A stretch of DNA of 64,000 bases from Sorangium sp025924095. GTDB lineage: Bacteria > Myxococcota_A > Polyangia > Polyangiales > Polyangiaceae. A model generated the notes under the pieces. It had not been told where the DNA came from, made no database searches, and worked only from the letters and a program-made list of their open reading frames with translations. Positions 16,920 through 26,654 of this stretch are shown piece by piece (positions within the stretch are counted from its first letter, which is position 1; each line of letters begins with the position of its first letter). Both the position numbers and the translations under genes were made by a program. The stretch covers positions 12,276,001-12,340,000 of the forward strand of contig NZ_CP150356.1 of NCBI RefSeq assembly GCF_051521505.1, in the 5' to 3' direction.

Positions 16920-18146
16920 CTACCCGACGAAGTTCGACATCTGCATGAGCGGCATGAGGATGGATATCGCGATGAACGCGACCGTGCCGCCCATGATGAC
17001 GATCATGAGCGGCTCGAGCAGGCTCGTGAGCACCTGGACGCGGGTCTCGACCTCGGAGTCGTAGGCGTTGGCGACGTTCTCCAGCATCGCCTCGAGCTGC
17101 CCGCTCCTCTCGCCGATGGCGATCATGTGGATGACGATCGGCGGGAAGCGGCCGCTGCGCTTCAGCGGATCGGCGATGCTCTGGCCCTCGCGGATCGAGC
17201 TGATCGCGTCGGCGATGACCTTCTCCAGGGCGGCGTTGCCGAGCACGCTCCGAACGATGTCCATCGCGCTGAGGAGCGCGACGCCCGACGAGAGCAGGGT
17301 CGCGAGGGTCCGCGCGAAGCGCGCGATGGACAGCATCTGGATGAGCTTGCCGAAGATGGGCGCGCTGAGCACGAACGTGTCCCACTTGAGGCGCCCCTTC
17401 GGCGTGCGCAGCCAGCGGCGGAACCCGTACACCGCGGAGACCATCACGATCAGCACGAGCCACCAGTAGCTCGAGGCGAACGCCGACGTGCCGATGAGCG
17501 CCGAGGTGTACCAGGGCAGCGTCTGGTCCATCGACGCGAAGATGTCCTTCACGTTCGGCACGACCGCGATCATGAGGACCGAGATGAGCCCCATGCCGAT
17601 GATCGCCATGAGCGCCGGGTAGGCGAGGGCCGCGGTCACCTTGCCCACGAGCTTCGCCTGGTTCTCCATGAAGACCGTGAGGCGGAGCAGCACGCCCTCG
17701 AGCGTGCCGGACGCCTCGCCGGCGCGCACCATGCTGACGTAGAGCGGCGGGAAGACCGTGGGGTGCCCCTCCAGCGCCTTCGCGAAGCTCGTGCCCTCGC
17801 GCACCTGCTCGCGCACCTGCGTGAGGGCCCGCTTCAGGGACTCCTTCTCGACCTGCTCGATGAGCGCGTTGAGCGACTCGAAGAGGGGGATGCCGGCGCC
17901 GATGAGCGTCGCGAGCTGGCGGGTCATCATGGCGACCTCGGACGTCGAGGGGCGGCCCGCGAAGGCGAAGAGCTTGAGATCGCGCTTCGCCTTCGCCTTC
18001 GCGGCCCGCTCCTCGGTCGCGCCGGTGAGCATGATGCCGTCCTTGCGCAGGGCGACCCGGAGGGCCTTCGCGTTCTCCGCGTCACGGACCCCTTTGACCG
18101 GCTTGCCGGTGCCGACGAGGATGCCTTTGTATTCGAATACCGCCAC
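16920..18146 (-). CDS. gspF: type II secretion inner-membrane protein GspF
   Basis: A 408-aa polytopic platform protein of the GspF/PilC family. Two GspF domains are visible: FAFAGRPSTSEVAMMTRQLATLIGAGIPLFESL (about 60-95) and FARTLATLLSSGVALLSAMDIV (about 275-296), each followed by a hairpin of TM helices (about 170-195, 220-240, and the C-terminal IVIMGGTVAFIAISILMPLM). The N terminus MAVFEYKGI is the standard start. It recruits the GspE ATPase. It lies 8 nt after gspE and 8 nt before the GspG-like gene. Confidence 0.93.
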   Translation of the reverse strand: MAVFEYKGILVGTGKPVKGVRDAENAKALRVALRKDGIMLTGATEERAAKAKAKRDLKLFAFAGRPSTSEVAMMTRQLATLIGAGIPLFESLNALIEQVEKESLKRALTQVREQVREGTSFAKALEGHPTVFPPLYVSMVRAGEASGTLEGVLLRLTVFMENQAKLVGKVTAALAYPALMAIIGMGLISVLMIAVVPNVKDIFASMDQTLPWYTSALIGTSAFASSYWWLVLIVMVSAVYGFRRWLRTPKGRLKWDTFVLSAPIFGKLIQMLSIARFARTLATLLSSGVALLSAMDIVRSVLGNAALEKVIADAISSIREGQSIADPLKRSGRFPPIVIHMIAIGERSGQLEAMLENVANAYDSEVETRVQVLTSLLEPLMIVIMGGTVAFIAISILMPLMQMSNFVG

Positions 18147-18154
18147 GGCCTTCC

Positions 18155-19933
18155 CTACTCGTCGACGATGACGTCTTCCTGCGTCGCCGCGAGGACCTCC
18201 TCGACGGTGGTGATGCCCTTGAGCACCTTGCGCGCCCCGTCGTCGCGGAGCGTATCCATGCCCTGGGAGATGGCGACCCGCTTGATGCTCTGCGCGTCTG
18301 CGCTCTTCAGGATGAGCGGACCCACGGCGTCGTCGATGACCATCAGCTCGTAGATGCCCCGCCGGCCGACGAAGCCCTTCTGGTTGCAGGCGTCGCAGCC
18401 CCCGGGTTTGTAGAACACGGCCCGGTCGAGGTCCTGCCCGATGTAGTCATATTTCTGCCCGTGCACGCTGTAGCGGTTCGAGACCTTGCGCCGCACCTTC
18501 CAGGCGATCCGGTCCTGGTCGAGGCCGAGCTGCTGGAGCTCGTAGTCCGAGGGGTGGTAGGCGACCTTGCACGCCGGGCAGAGCAGGCGCACGAGGCGCT
18601 GGGCGAGGATGCCGATCACGCTGCTCCGCACGAGGAACGGCTCGATCTCCATCTCGACCAGGCGCGTCACGGCGCCGGCCGCGTCGTTCGTGTGGATGGT
18701 CGAGAGCACGAGGTGGCCGGTCAGCGACGCGTGGATGGCGATCTCGGCGGTCTCCTTGTCGCGGATCTCGCCGACCATGATCACGTCCGGATCCTGGCGG
18801 AGGAACGCGCGGAGCGCCGAGGCGAAGGTGAGCCCGATGCCGGGGTGGACGTGGATCTGGTGGATGCCGCCGATCTCGTACTCGACCGGGTCCTCCGCGG
18901 TGAGGATGTTCCGGCTCGGCTCGTTGATCCGGTTGAGGCAGGCGTAGAGCGTCGTCGTCTTGCCGCTGCCGGTCGGGCCGGTGACGAGGATGATGCCGTC
19001 CGGCCGCTGGATGAGCCCGTCCATGATGGCGTACTCGCGCGGCGCGAAGCCGAGGTCGTCGAGCCCGAGCAGGACCGACGCCTTGTGCAGGATGCGCATC
19101 ACGATCCGCTCGAAGCCGCGGCTCGTCGGCACCGTCGAGACGCGGATGTCGACGCTGTTGCCCGCGATCTTCAGGGTGATGCGGCCGTCCTGGGGCAGCC
19201 GCTTCTCGGCGATGTTGAGCGACGCCATGATCTTCACGCGGGCGATGATCGGCGCCATGAACTGCTTCGAGGCGCGCTTCGCGATGTAGAGCTCGCCGTC
19301 GATCCGGTAGCGGACGACGACGTCGCGCTCCTCGGGCTCGATGTGGATGTCGCTCGCCCGCTCGCGGACCGCCTGCGCGAAGAGGCCGTTGACCCAGGCG
19401 ATGATCGGGGCGTCGTCGTCCGAGTCGATGATGTCGACGAGGTTGTCCTCCTCGAGCGCCGTGTCGCCCTCGAGCTTCGCGCCGCCGTCCTCCTTGCGCT
19501 CCCAGATGCGGTTGATCGCGTTCAGCACCGCGTCGCTCGTGGCGACCGCGATCTCGACCGGCTTGCCGAACAGCGCCCGCACGTCGTCGATCGCGGTCGT
19601 GTCGAGGGGGTCGGCGACCGCGCAGTAGACGACCCCGTCCTGCTCGGCGAGCGGCAGGATCTTGTGCTGCTTGGCGTAGGTGATCGGCACCCGGCTCGCG
19701 AGCTCGAGCGACACCGCGTCGATGTCGATGCGCGGGAGGAGGCCGACCTCGCACTCCTCGGCGAGCGCCTTCGCGATGCTCGCCTCGTCGGCGATGTTGG
19801 AGGAGACGATGAGGTCCGCGAGCAGCTGTCCGCGCTCGCGGACGGTGTCGTAGAGCGGCGCGAGCCGCTCCGCGGGGACGACGCCCCGCCGGACCAGGAT
19901 CTCGCCGAGGTACTGCTGCTGCTGCATGCTCAT
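18155..19933 (-). CDS. gspE: type II secretion ATPase GspE
   Basis: A 592-aa cytoplasmic traffic ATPase. The N-terminal GspE-N domain (about 1-150) carries LGEILVRRGVV and is followed by the catalytic core: SDIHIEPEE at about 194-202, Walker A GPTGSGKTTT at 319-328, Asp box, Walker B with DPDVIMVGEIRD at about 381-392, and the His box GHLVLSTIHTNDA at about 406-418. A four-Cys zinc element (LCPACK ... GCDACNQKG) is present with a spacer of about 60 residues between the Cys pairs, longer than usual. ATG 19933 is set by the 4-nt ATGA overlap with the gspD stop. It powers assembly of the pseudopilus. Confidence 0.95.
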   Translation of the reverse strand: MSMQQQQYLGEILVRRGVVPAERLAPLYDTVRERGQLLADLIVSSNIADEASIAKALAEECEVGLLPRIDIDAVSLELASRVPITYAKQHKILPLAEQDGVVYCAVADPLDTTAIDDVRALFGKPVEIAVATSDAVLNAINRIWERKEDGGAKLEGDTALEEDNLVDIIDSDDDAPIIAWVNGLFAQAVRERASDIHIEPEERDVVVRYRIDGELYIAKRASKQFMAPIIARVKIMASLNIAEKRLPQDGRITLKIAGNSVDIRVSTVPTSRGFERIVMRILHKASVLLGLDDLGFAPREYAIMDGLIQRPDGIILVTGPTGSGKTTTLYACLNRINEPSRNILTAEDPVEYEIGGIHQIHVHPGIGLTFASALRAFLRQDPDVIMVGEIRDKETAEIAIHASLTGHLVLSTIHTNDAAGAVTRLVEMEIEPFLVRSSVIGILAQRLVRLLCPACKVAYHPSDYELQQLGLDQDRIAWKVRRKVSNRYSVHGQKYDYIGQDLDRAVFYKPGGCDACNQKGFVGRRGIYELMVIDDAVGPLILKSADAQSIKRVAISQGMDTLRDDGARKVLKGITTVEEVLAATQEDVIVDE

Positions 19934-22515
19934 TCGACGCGCTCCATCTGCCGTCCGCCGATCGGTCGCCGCGGGCGCGCCGGCGGCGCCGCCCCGTTCG
20001 GCGGCGGGGGCGGGGGCACGTCGCCCTCCATGTCGACCATACCAGGCGCCATCGGCCCGCCGGCCTTGCCTCCGAACGTCGGCAGCCCGACCGGCTCCAC
20101 CGGCGCGTGCTCCTGCGGCCCCCTCGGCCGCGCCTCCTCCTCGAGGCGCGCCCGCTCCTCCTCGGTCAGGATCGACTGACGGATATCCTCGACGAGCCCG
20201 TTCGCCCGGCTGAAGTCGCGCGGCGGCTCCCAGGCGGCGCTGTCGCTGAAGACGAAGTAGCGATCGATGAACTCCTGTCGCTCCTGCATCTTGCGCTCGA
20301 AGATGGCCCGGAGGTCCTCCTGATCGCGGATGACGTAGGGCGTCAGCACGAGGAGGAGGTTCGCCTTGGTCATGGTCTTGACCCGCTGCCGGAACAGGAA
20401 TCCGAGCACCGGGATGTCGCCCAGCACCGGGATCTTGGTCTCCTGGCTGGTCTGGGCGTCGCGCACCAGGCCGCCGATCACCACGGTCTGCTGATCCCTG
20501 ACGACGAGGGTCGTGCTCGCGGTGCGCTTGTTGATGGGGATCGCGCCGAGCGCGCCCAGGGGGGCGCCGGCGTCCGAGATCTCCTCCGTGAGCTCCAGCC
20601 GCACCTGGTCCGAGTCGTTGACGTGGGGGATGACCTTGATCTTCGTGCCGACGTCCTGGCGCGCGGCCGTGCCGCCGAGCCCGCCGAGGCCGCCGAGCAG
20701 GCCGCCGAGGCCGCCGAGCCCCGCCGCCCCGCCCGCGCCGCCCGCGAGGTTCGCGAGCTGGCCGAGCCCGCCGCCGCCCACGTTGGTCTGCAGCGGGATG
20801 TTCTGGCCGATCGAGATCTCGGCCGGCACGTTGTCGGTCGCGAGGATGTGCGGCGTCGCGAGGATGTTGGAGTCGCCGTCCTGGGCCAGCGCGTGGAGGA
20901 CGACGCCGAACGCCGGGATCGAGATGCCCGTCCCGAGGATGTTGCTCGTGCCCTGGATCTCGGGGCCCCGGACGCCCAGCGCGAGCGCGCCGAGCTGCGT
21001 CGGCAGGCCGCCGACCGACGGGACGATGTTGTTGCCGCCGTAGACCACGCTGTCGTCCTCGGCCTGGCCGGTGAAGGGCGCGCCGGCGTGGTAGCCGATG
21101 CCGAAGTCGAGCGAGCGCTTGACGTCCACGTCCATGATCACGGCCTCGATGAACACCTGCCGTCGCGGCTCGTCGAGCTGGTCGATCACGGTGCGCAGCT
21201 GGGCGTAATCGTGGGGCGACGAGGTGATGAGGAGCTTGTTGCTCGCCTCGTCGCAGGTGACCTTGACCTGGCCCTCGAAGATGTCGTCGGTCGAGCCGGG
21301 CACCGCAGGCGCGTTGCGCGCGGCCGCCCTGCCGCCCACGGCGGCGCCGCCGCCGCCGCCCCCGCTGCCGCCGAGGACCTGGTTCAGCGTCGCCGACAGC
21401 TCCTTGCAGCCGGCGTGCTGGAGCGAGAGCACGTGGACCTGCCCCTCCCCCGACTGCGGCACGTCGAGCCGCTTCAGGATGCCGAGGACGCGCAGGTAGT
21501 CCGGCTCGGAGGCGGTGATGATGAGCGAGTTGGTCCTGTCGTCCGCGATGATGCGCGCGCCGGTGCCGCCGGCGCCGGGGGGGGCGCCCCTGCCGGCCCT
21601 GCCGCCGCCACCGCCGCCGGCCCTCGGGTCCACGATCTCGTTCAGCTTCGTCGCGACCTCCGCGGCGGAGCCATAGTGAACCGGCTGCACCCACAGCTGG
21701 TCGCCGGCGCCGCCGACGTCGATCTCCTCGACGATCCGGAGCATGCGCTGGATGTTCGACCCGGTGTCCGTGATGATGAGCAGGTTGCCGGGCGGGTAGA
21801 CGGTGACGTCGCCGTCCTTCGATTTGAACTTGGTCAGGACGCCGCCCGCGTCGTTGGCGTCGATATGGGACAGCCGGTACAGGCGGGTGACGAACCGGTC
21901 CTCCGCGGGCACGGGCGCGGCGGTGCCGAACACGGGGGTCGTCTCCGAGACCGCGCCGGGCGTCTCCACGATCTTGAGGAAGCGGCCGTGGGGGATGACG
22001 GTGAGGTCGTTCGAGGCGAGGATCGACAGGAACGCGCTGTACGCCTCGGCGACGGTCACCTTCTCCGGCGCGTACACCGTGGCCTTGATCTGCCGGAGCT
22101 TGCCGCCGTAGATGAACCTGCGCCCGGTGATGTTGCTGATCGCCTTCACCAGCTCGGGCAGGTCGGCCTCGTCGAGGTTGAAGCTGACCTTGTAGCCGCC
22201 GGGCTTCGGCTTGAACTCGATCTCCTGGACCCCCTGCTTGACCCCGGCGAGCGGGTCGTCCCCCGGTTCTCCCGCGGCGCCCGCCGCCCCCGGCGCGCCT
22301 GCAGCGGGAGCGCCCGCGCCCGGCGCTGTCGAGGGGGCCCCGGGGCGGCCGGGCGCCGGCGCGCCCTGGCCAGGGGTCCGCAGCACGGGAGTGCTGCGAT
22401 TCGCGGGCTGCGCTGCGGCCGGCGGGGCCGCCGCGGCGAGCACGAGCGCCGCCACCGGCGCGGCGAGGAGCCTCCTCTGGAGGCAGCAGGATCGCTCGAG
22501 GGTCGTCATCACCAT
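19930..22515 (-). CDS. gspD: type II secretion secretin GspD
   Basis: An 861-aa outer-membrane secretin. Signal peptide ends at PPAAAQP (about residue 36). A Pro/Gly/Ala-rich linker follows, then the N0 domain (VSFNLDEADLPELVKAISNITGRRFIYGG), N1-N3 repeats with the RIVEEIDV, ILKRLDVP and VIDQLDEPRRQVFIEAVIMDV signatures, and the secretin barrel domain (VPAEISIGQNIPLQTNV, VRLELTEEISD, TTLVVRDQQTVVIGGLVRD, VPVLGDIPVLGFLF). A Gly/Leu-rich insertion (about 590-625) lies inside the barrel gate region. An S-domain-like tail remains after the barrel and ends Pro/Arg-rich. No pilotin is evident nearby. The start is ATG 22515; ATG 22509 is a near alternative. Confidence 0.94.
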   Translation of the reverse strand: MVMTTLERSCCLQRRLLAAPVAALVLAAAAPPAAAQPANRSTPVLRTPGQGAPAPGRPGAPSTAPGAGAPAAGAPGAAGAAGEPGDDPLAGVKQGVQEIEFKPKPGGYKVSFNLDEADLPELVKAISNITGRRFIYGGKLRQIKATVYAPEKVTVAEAYSAFLSILASNDLTVIPHGRFLKIVETPGAVSETTPVFGTAAPVPAEDRFVTRLYRLSHIDANDAGGVLTKFKSKDGDVTVYPPGNLLIITDTGSNIQRMLRIVEEIDVGGAGDQLWVQPVHYGSAAEVATKLNEIVDPRAGGGGGGRAGRGAPPGAGGTGARIIADDRTNSLIITASEPDYLRVLGILKRLDVPQSGEGQVHVLSLQHAGCKELSATLNQVLGGSGGGGGGAAVGGRAAARNAPAVPGSTDDIFEGQVKVTCDEASNKLLITSSPHDYAQLRTVIDQLDEPRRQVFIEAVIMDVDVKRSLDFGIGYHAGAPFTGQAEDDSVVYGGNNIVPSVGGLPTQLGALALGVRGPEIQGTSNILGTGISIPAFGVVLHALAQDGDSNILATPHILATDNVPAEISIGQNIPLQTNVGGGGLGQLANLAGGAGGAAGLGGLGGLLGGLGGLGGTAARQDVGTKIKVIPHVNDSDQVRLELTEEISDAGAPLGALGAIPINKRTASTTLVVRDQQTVVIGGLVRDAQTSQETKIPVLGDIPVLGFLFRQRVKTMTKANLLLVLTPYVIRDQEDLRAIFERKMQERQEFIDRYFVFSDSAAWEPPRDFSRANGLVEDIRQSILTEEERARLEEEARPRGPQEHAPVEPVGLPTFGGKAGGPMAPGMVDMEGDVPPPPPPNGAAPPARPRRPIGGRQMERVE

Positions 22516-22567
22516 CAGTCGGCTCGATATTCTCTGCGTGAGGTTGGGTTGGGGGGGGCGGCGCCGC

Positions 22568-22870
22568 TCAGTCGGCGTTCGGCGCGCTTTCGCGCTCGGC
22601 CGGCGAGGGGGGCCGCGGCCGCTTCGAGCGGGATGTCCTGCCCAGGGCGCTCTTGTTCGTCCCGGTGGTGGCCTCGCCCTCGGCTTCTTCCGCCGCGTCC
22701 GACGCGGATCCTTCGGCGCCGTGGGGCGGCAGGACGGCCTTGGCGACCGACACGAGGACCAGGCTCATGACCCCGACGAACGTGAGTGAGCCGAGGACGA
22801 ACGTGCCGATAACGACCAGCGTTCGCCGGAGCAGGCTCCCCTCGTTCAATCTACCTATCCATCGCGCCAT
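22568..22870 (-). CDS. small bitopic membrane protein inside the gsp operon
   Basis: A 100-aa protein not recognised as a named Gsp subunit. A basic N terminus (MARWIGRLNEGSLLRR) is followed by one TM helix (about 17-46, TLVVIGTFVLGSLTFVGVMSLVLVS) and a 50-residue Ala/Glu/Ser tail that turns basic at the end. It has no lipobox. It sits between gspC and gspD, 42 nt downstream of gspC and 52 nt upstream of gspD, so it is very likely part of the operon. A role as a small inner-membrane scaffold near GspC/GspD is a guess from position only. Confidence 0.72.
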   Translation of the reverse strand: MARWIGRLNEGSLLRRTLVVIGTFVLGSLTFVGVMSLVLVSVAKAVLPPHGAEGSASDAAEEAEGEATTGTNKSALGRTSRSKRPRPPSPAERESAPNAD

Positions 22871-22912
22871 GCCACTACCCTGCTTTCGTCCCTGGAATTC
22901 AGTCCGCAGCGC

Positions 22913-23887
22913 TCATTTAATGTTGAAGTCGATGTTCATCGGCTTGCCCTTGCGGTTGACGCTCACCGTGAGCCGGTCCGCCGTCCGGAGCCGCGCATAG
23001 GCCTCGAGGGCCTTCTGCGGATCGCTCATCTCAAACCCGTTGATGCTGGACAGCCGATCTCCGTTCTCCAGCCCGAGCGTCCCGAGCAGCGAGTCCGGTC
23101 GAATCCCGAAGAGACGGATGCCGACCACCTTGTCACCCTCCTTTTCGGGGACGATGCGCGCAGAGCGCATCAGCTCGCCCTGGTTCTCGAGGATCTGGTC
23201 GACGGCGCTGCGCTCCACGTTGAACTCCGTCTCGCTCACCCGCTGGATCTTCGAGGCGATCTCGGGCGGGACCTTCTTGCCGCCGCGGGCGGTCGCCTTC
23301 GACGTCGTGGCCGTCGGCGCGGGCGCGGGCGTCGGCGCCGCGGCGGTGCGCGCGCCGGCGTTCTTGCCGCCCACGATGGACTGGCACCGCGAGCTGCCGG
23401 AGGTCAGCCAGACCCGGTCCCACCCCACGTAGTAAACGGTCTGCCCGCTGATCTCATCCCCCTGCCGCCGCAAGATCGCCTTGCCGTCCGAGCCGGCCAT
23501 GGCCGCGAACGACCACTCGGGATCGTCGGCCTGCGTGATGAGCAGGACGCGGGCGCCGTCGCACGACGGGTCCGCGTACGGGTCCTTGTTGCTCATCTCC
23601 TGCTCGATGGTCGGGAGCTCGACCGGCTTGCCATCGAGCGGCCCGGTCACCGAGTCGAACGGGTTGCGCGAGAGGATCGGCCCGGCGTGCGTCGCGTGGT
23701 CCGTGTTCGCGGTCGACCCGAACGTCGGCGACCGCGGCGGCGGGCTGACCGGCGCCGGCGGCGCGTCGACCGCGACGCTCGAGGCCACGAGCTGACCCAT
23801 GCCAGACGCCTGGAAATAGGCGGCAAGCGCGATCAGCGCGCCCAAGAGCCAGGGAAAATACCGCTTCAGGATCGCGTCGATGCCCAT
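22913..23887 (-). CDS. gspC: type II secretion protein GspC (HR and PDZ domains)
   Basis: A 324-aa bitopic inner-membrane protein. The N-terminal TM helix (about 10-28, FPWLLGALIALAAYF) is followed by a Pro-rich linker, the homology region (ILSRNPFDSVTG, then LLITQADDPEWSFAAMAGSDGKAILRRQGDEI), an Ala/Pro/Thr-rich spacer, and a C-terminal PDZ domain (about 240-320, GIRLFGIRPDSLLGTLGLENGDRLSSINGFEM). GspC couples the inner-membrane platform to the GspD secretin N0 domain and helps select substrates. ATG 23887 is preferred over a longer frame because GAGGAG lies 10 nt upstream and the TM helix follows directly. First gene of the operon. Confidence 0.9.
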   Translation of the reverse strand: MGIDAILKRYFPWLLGALIALAAYFQASGMGQLVASSVAVDAPPAPVSPPPRSPTFGSTANTDHATHAGPILSRNPFDSVTGPLDGKPVELPTIEQEMSNKDPYADPSCDGARVLLITQADDPEWSFAAMAGSDGKAILRRQGDEISGQTVYYVGWDRVWLTSGSSRCQSIVGGKNAGARTAAAPTPAPAPTATTSKATARGGKKVPPEIASKIQRVSETEFNVERSAVDQILENQGELMRSARIVPEKEGDKVVGIRLFGIRPDSLLGTLGLENGDRLSSINGFEMSDPQKALEAYARLRTADRLTVSVNRKGKPMNIDFNIK

Positions 23888-24095
23888 GCGCCCATGCTCC
23901 TCTAAGCGGGTTCCATGCCAGGGGTCAATCGCTGGCAGTTCCCCCGGCTTTTCACGAAAATTCGGGGACTGCCCCGCCAAGGTGACGCACCCGAGGCGCC
24001 CGGGATAGCCCCCTCTGCCAAAGTGACAAATGGATTTTCACGGGGGGTGCCGGCGCGCCGGAGCGCGCCCGGTCCGCCGGACGGCGCGCGCGGGG
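23888..24095 (-). promoter_or_regulatory. leader of the gsp operon
   Basis: This 208-bp gap between the NtrC-like gene and gspC should contain the operon promoter or a read-through leader. It has lower local GC than its surroundings, an 8-mer TTTTCACG repeated at 23949 and 24035, and a TGACAAA sequence near 24024 (TTTGTCA on the gsp strand) like those upstream of the NtrC-like gene. A GC-rich hairpin candidate (GCGCGCC ... GGCGCGC) lies at about 24063-24090. I found no convincing sigma-54 -24/-12 pair; the best GG/GC spacing was 2 nt too short. Confidence 0.4.
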
Positions 24096-25508
<1,413 letters not shown>

Positions 25509-25556
25509 GCGTCACCATGTCACAGGCGGCGCCGGCGTGTCCAGATGAGCACGGGT

Positions 25557-25592
25557 CTGACAACGTCCGAGCCGGCGGCTGACAAACTGACA
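25557..25592 (-). promoter_or_regulatory. cluster of three TGTCAG motifs upstream of the NtrC-like gene
   Basis: The hexamer CTGACA (TGTCAG on the minus strand) occurs at 25557-25562, 25579-25584 and 25587-25592, and a related TGTCAC at 25518-25523. Spacings are 22 and 8 bp. The cluster is 49-84 bp before the regulator's start codon, a plausible operator or enhancer for autoregulation. The remainder of the gap 25509-25636 shows nothing else. Confidence 0.4.
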
Positions 25593-25636
25593 CGGCGACC
25601 TCGTCGCCGCGGCGCCCGGCAGAGATCGCAGGGTTC

Positions 25637-26194
25637 TCAGCGGATGAGCTTCGACAGGTGCTTGAAGTCGTCCGTTCCGGCGACCCTGAGCCAGTCGAAG
25701 ACGACGGTCTCGGCGGTGGTGATGGTGGCGCCTGCGGCGCGGCAGAGGTCGAGGCCGGCGAGCCGGTGGTCGTCGCGGCGCGAGGCGACGCCGTCGAGCG
25801 GCACGTGGACCGCGACGCCGCGCGCGGCGAGCTCGCGCACGGTCTGGAAGACGCAGACGTGCGCCTCCATGCCGACGACGATGGCGGCGCGGGGCGCGCG
25901 CTCGTTGAAGGCGCGCTCGAAATCGAGCGCGTCGCAGGCGGAGAACTCCATCTTGTGGATGACCGGCGCGCCCGCCTGGGCGAGCTTCTCGGCGATGGGC
26001 GCGACCGTGCGCCCGAGCCCGGCGGGGTACTGCTCGGTCGCGATGACCGCCGCGCCGAGCCGCCGCGCCGCCTCGATCAGCACCGACGCGGCGCGGGTCA
26101 GGGCGTCCATCTGGGGCGCCGGCATCGCGGCCGCGAGCTTCTCCTGGACGTCGATGAGGATGACCGCGCTGGTGGAGGGCTCGATCCTTCGCAT
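25637..26194 (-). CDS. isochorismatase-family cysteine hydrolase
   Basis: A 185-aa alpha/beta hydrolase of the isochorismatase/nicotinamidase-like superfamily. The catalytic triad is visible: D15 (LIDVQEKL), K81 (VIHKMEFSACD) and nucleophile C114 (EAHVCVFQT), with the cis-peptide region MEAHV before the Cys. It resembles the YcaC/isochorismatase-like hydrolases, whose substrates are mostly unknown. It is cytoplasmic with no signal peptide. It starts 2 nt after the stop of the next gene upstream, so the two form an operon with the ferredoxin. No Zn-binding nicotinamidase motif is obvious, so I would not call it pncA. Confidence 0.88.
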   Translation of the reverse strand: MRRIEPSTSAVILIDVQEKLAAAMPAPQMDALTRAASVLIEAARRLGAAVIATEQYPAGLGRTVAPIAEKLAQAGAPVIHKMEFSACDALDFERAFNERAPRAAIVVGMEAHVCVFQTVRELAARGVAVHVPLDGVASRRDDHRLAGLDLCRAAGATITTAETVVFDWLRVAGTDDFKHLSKLIR

Positions 26195-26196
26195 GG

Positions 26197-26640
26197 CTAC
26201 CTCGTGGTCCGGAAGCTCCTCAAGAACCGGAGCAGGTCGCTCCGCAGGTCGAAGCGGAGGAGCGCCTCGCCGATGACGGCGCCCCCGTCGCCGACGAGGA
26301 CGCCGGGCAGGAGGGTCATCGACTCGAGGAGATCGCCCGGGCGCACGGTCTTCCGGCCGGCGAACGCGCAGCGGCGGCCGTCGTTCGCGGTGAACTCGAA
26401 GGAGTAGGGCAGGGTGCCGGTGCGCGCGAGATCGAGGCCGAGCCGCCCGGACAGGTAGCGGTGATCGGCGAACCCCTCGGCGTCGATCTCGCCCTCGATC
26501 TCGACCTCGGGCCTGCGCAGGAAGGCGAGGAGGCCGCGCGAGCGCGCGCGGATGGTGAACGACATGGGCCGCTCGTCGGCGGGGGACTCGACGAGGTGGA
26601 AGCTCCCGGCCATGGTCTCGCAGAACTCGAAGCCGCGCAT
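26197..26640 (-). CDS. conserved protein resembling a domain associated with GMC/cholesterol-oxidase-like enzymes
   Basis: A 147-aa protein with no signal peptide. Its text (FEFCETMAGSFHL, DERPMSFTIRARS, EIEGEIDAEGFADHRYLSGRLGLDL, LPYSFEFTANDGRRCAFAGRKTV) reminds me of a beta-rich domain found fused to or near GMC-type oxidoreductases and patatin-like genes; this is recognition, not a tested match, and no enzyme motif is present. Two starts compete: ATG 26640 and, 15 nt upstream, ATG 26655. Each is preceded by the same GGAGGCGTG, because a 15-bp segment containing ribosome-binding site and start is duplicated. It lies between the ferredoxin and isochorismatase genes in a tight operon. Confidence 0.7.
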   Translation of the reverse strand: MRGFEFCETMAGSFHLVESPADERPMSFTIRARSRGLLAFLRRPEVEIEGEIDAEGFADHRYLSGRLGLDLARTGTLPYSFEFTANDGRRCAFAGRKTVRPGDLLESMTLLPGVLVGDGGAVIGEALLRFDLRSDLLRFLRSFRTTR

Positions 26641-26654
26641 CACGCCTCCGCCCA

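Noticed and set aside
20107..22770. 887-codon plus-strand frame over gspD
   Set aside because: Antisense to the secretin; composition artefact.
24001..24060. Sigma-54 promoter for gspC (TTGGCAGAGGGGGCTA)
   Set aside because: The distance between the GG and GC elements is 8 nt rather than 10, so it does not match the required spacing.
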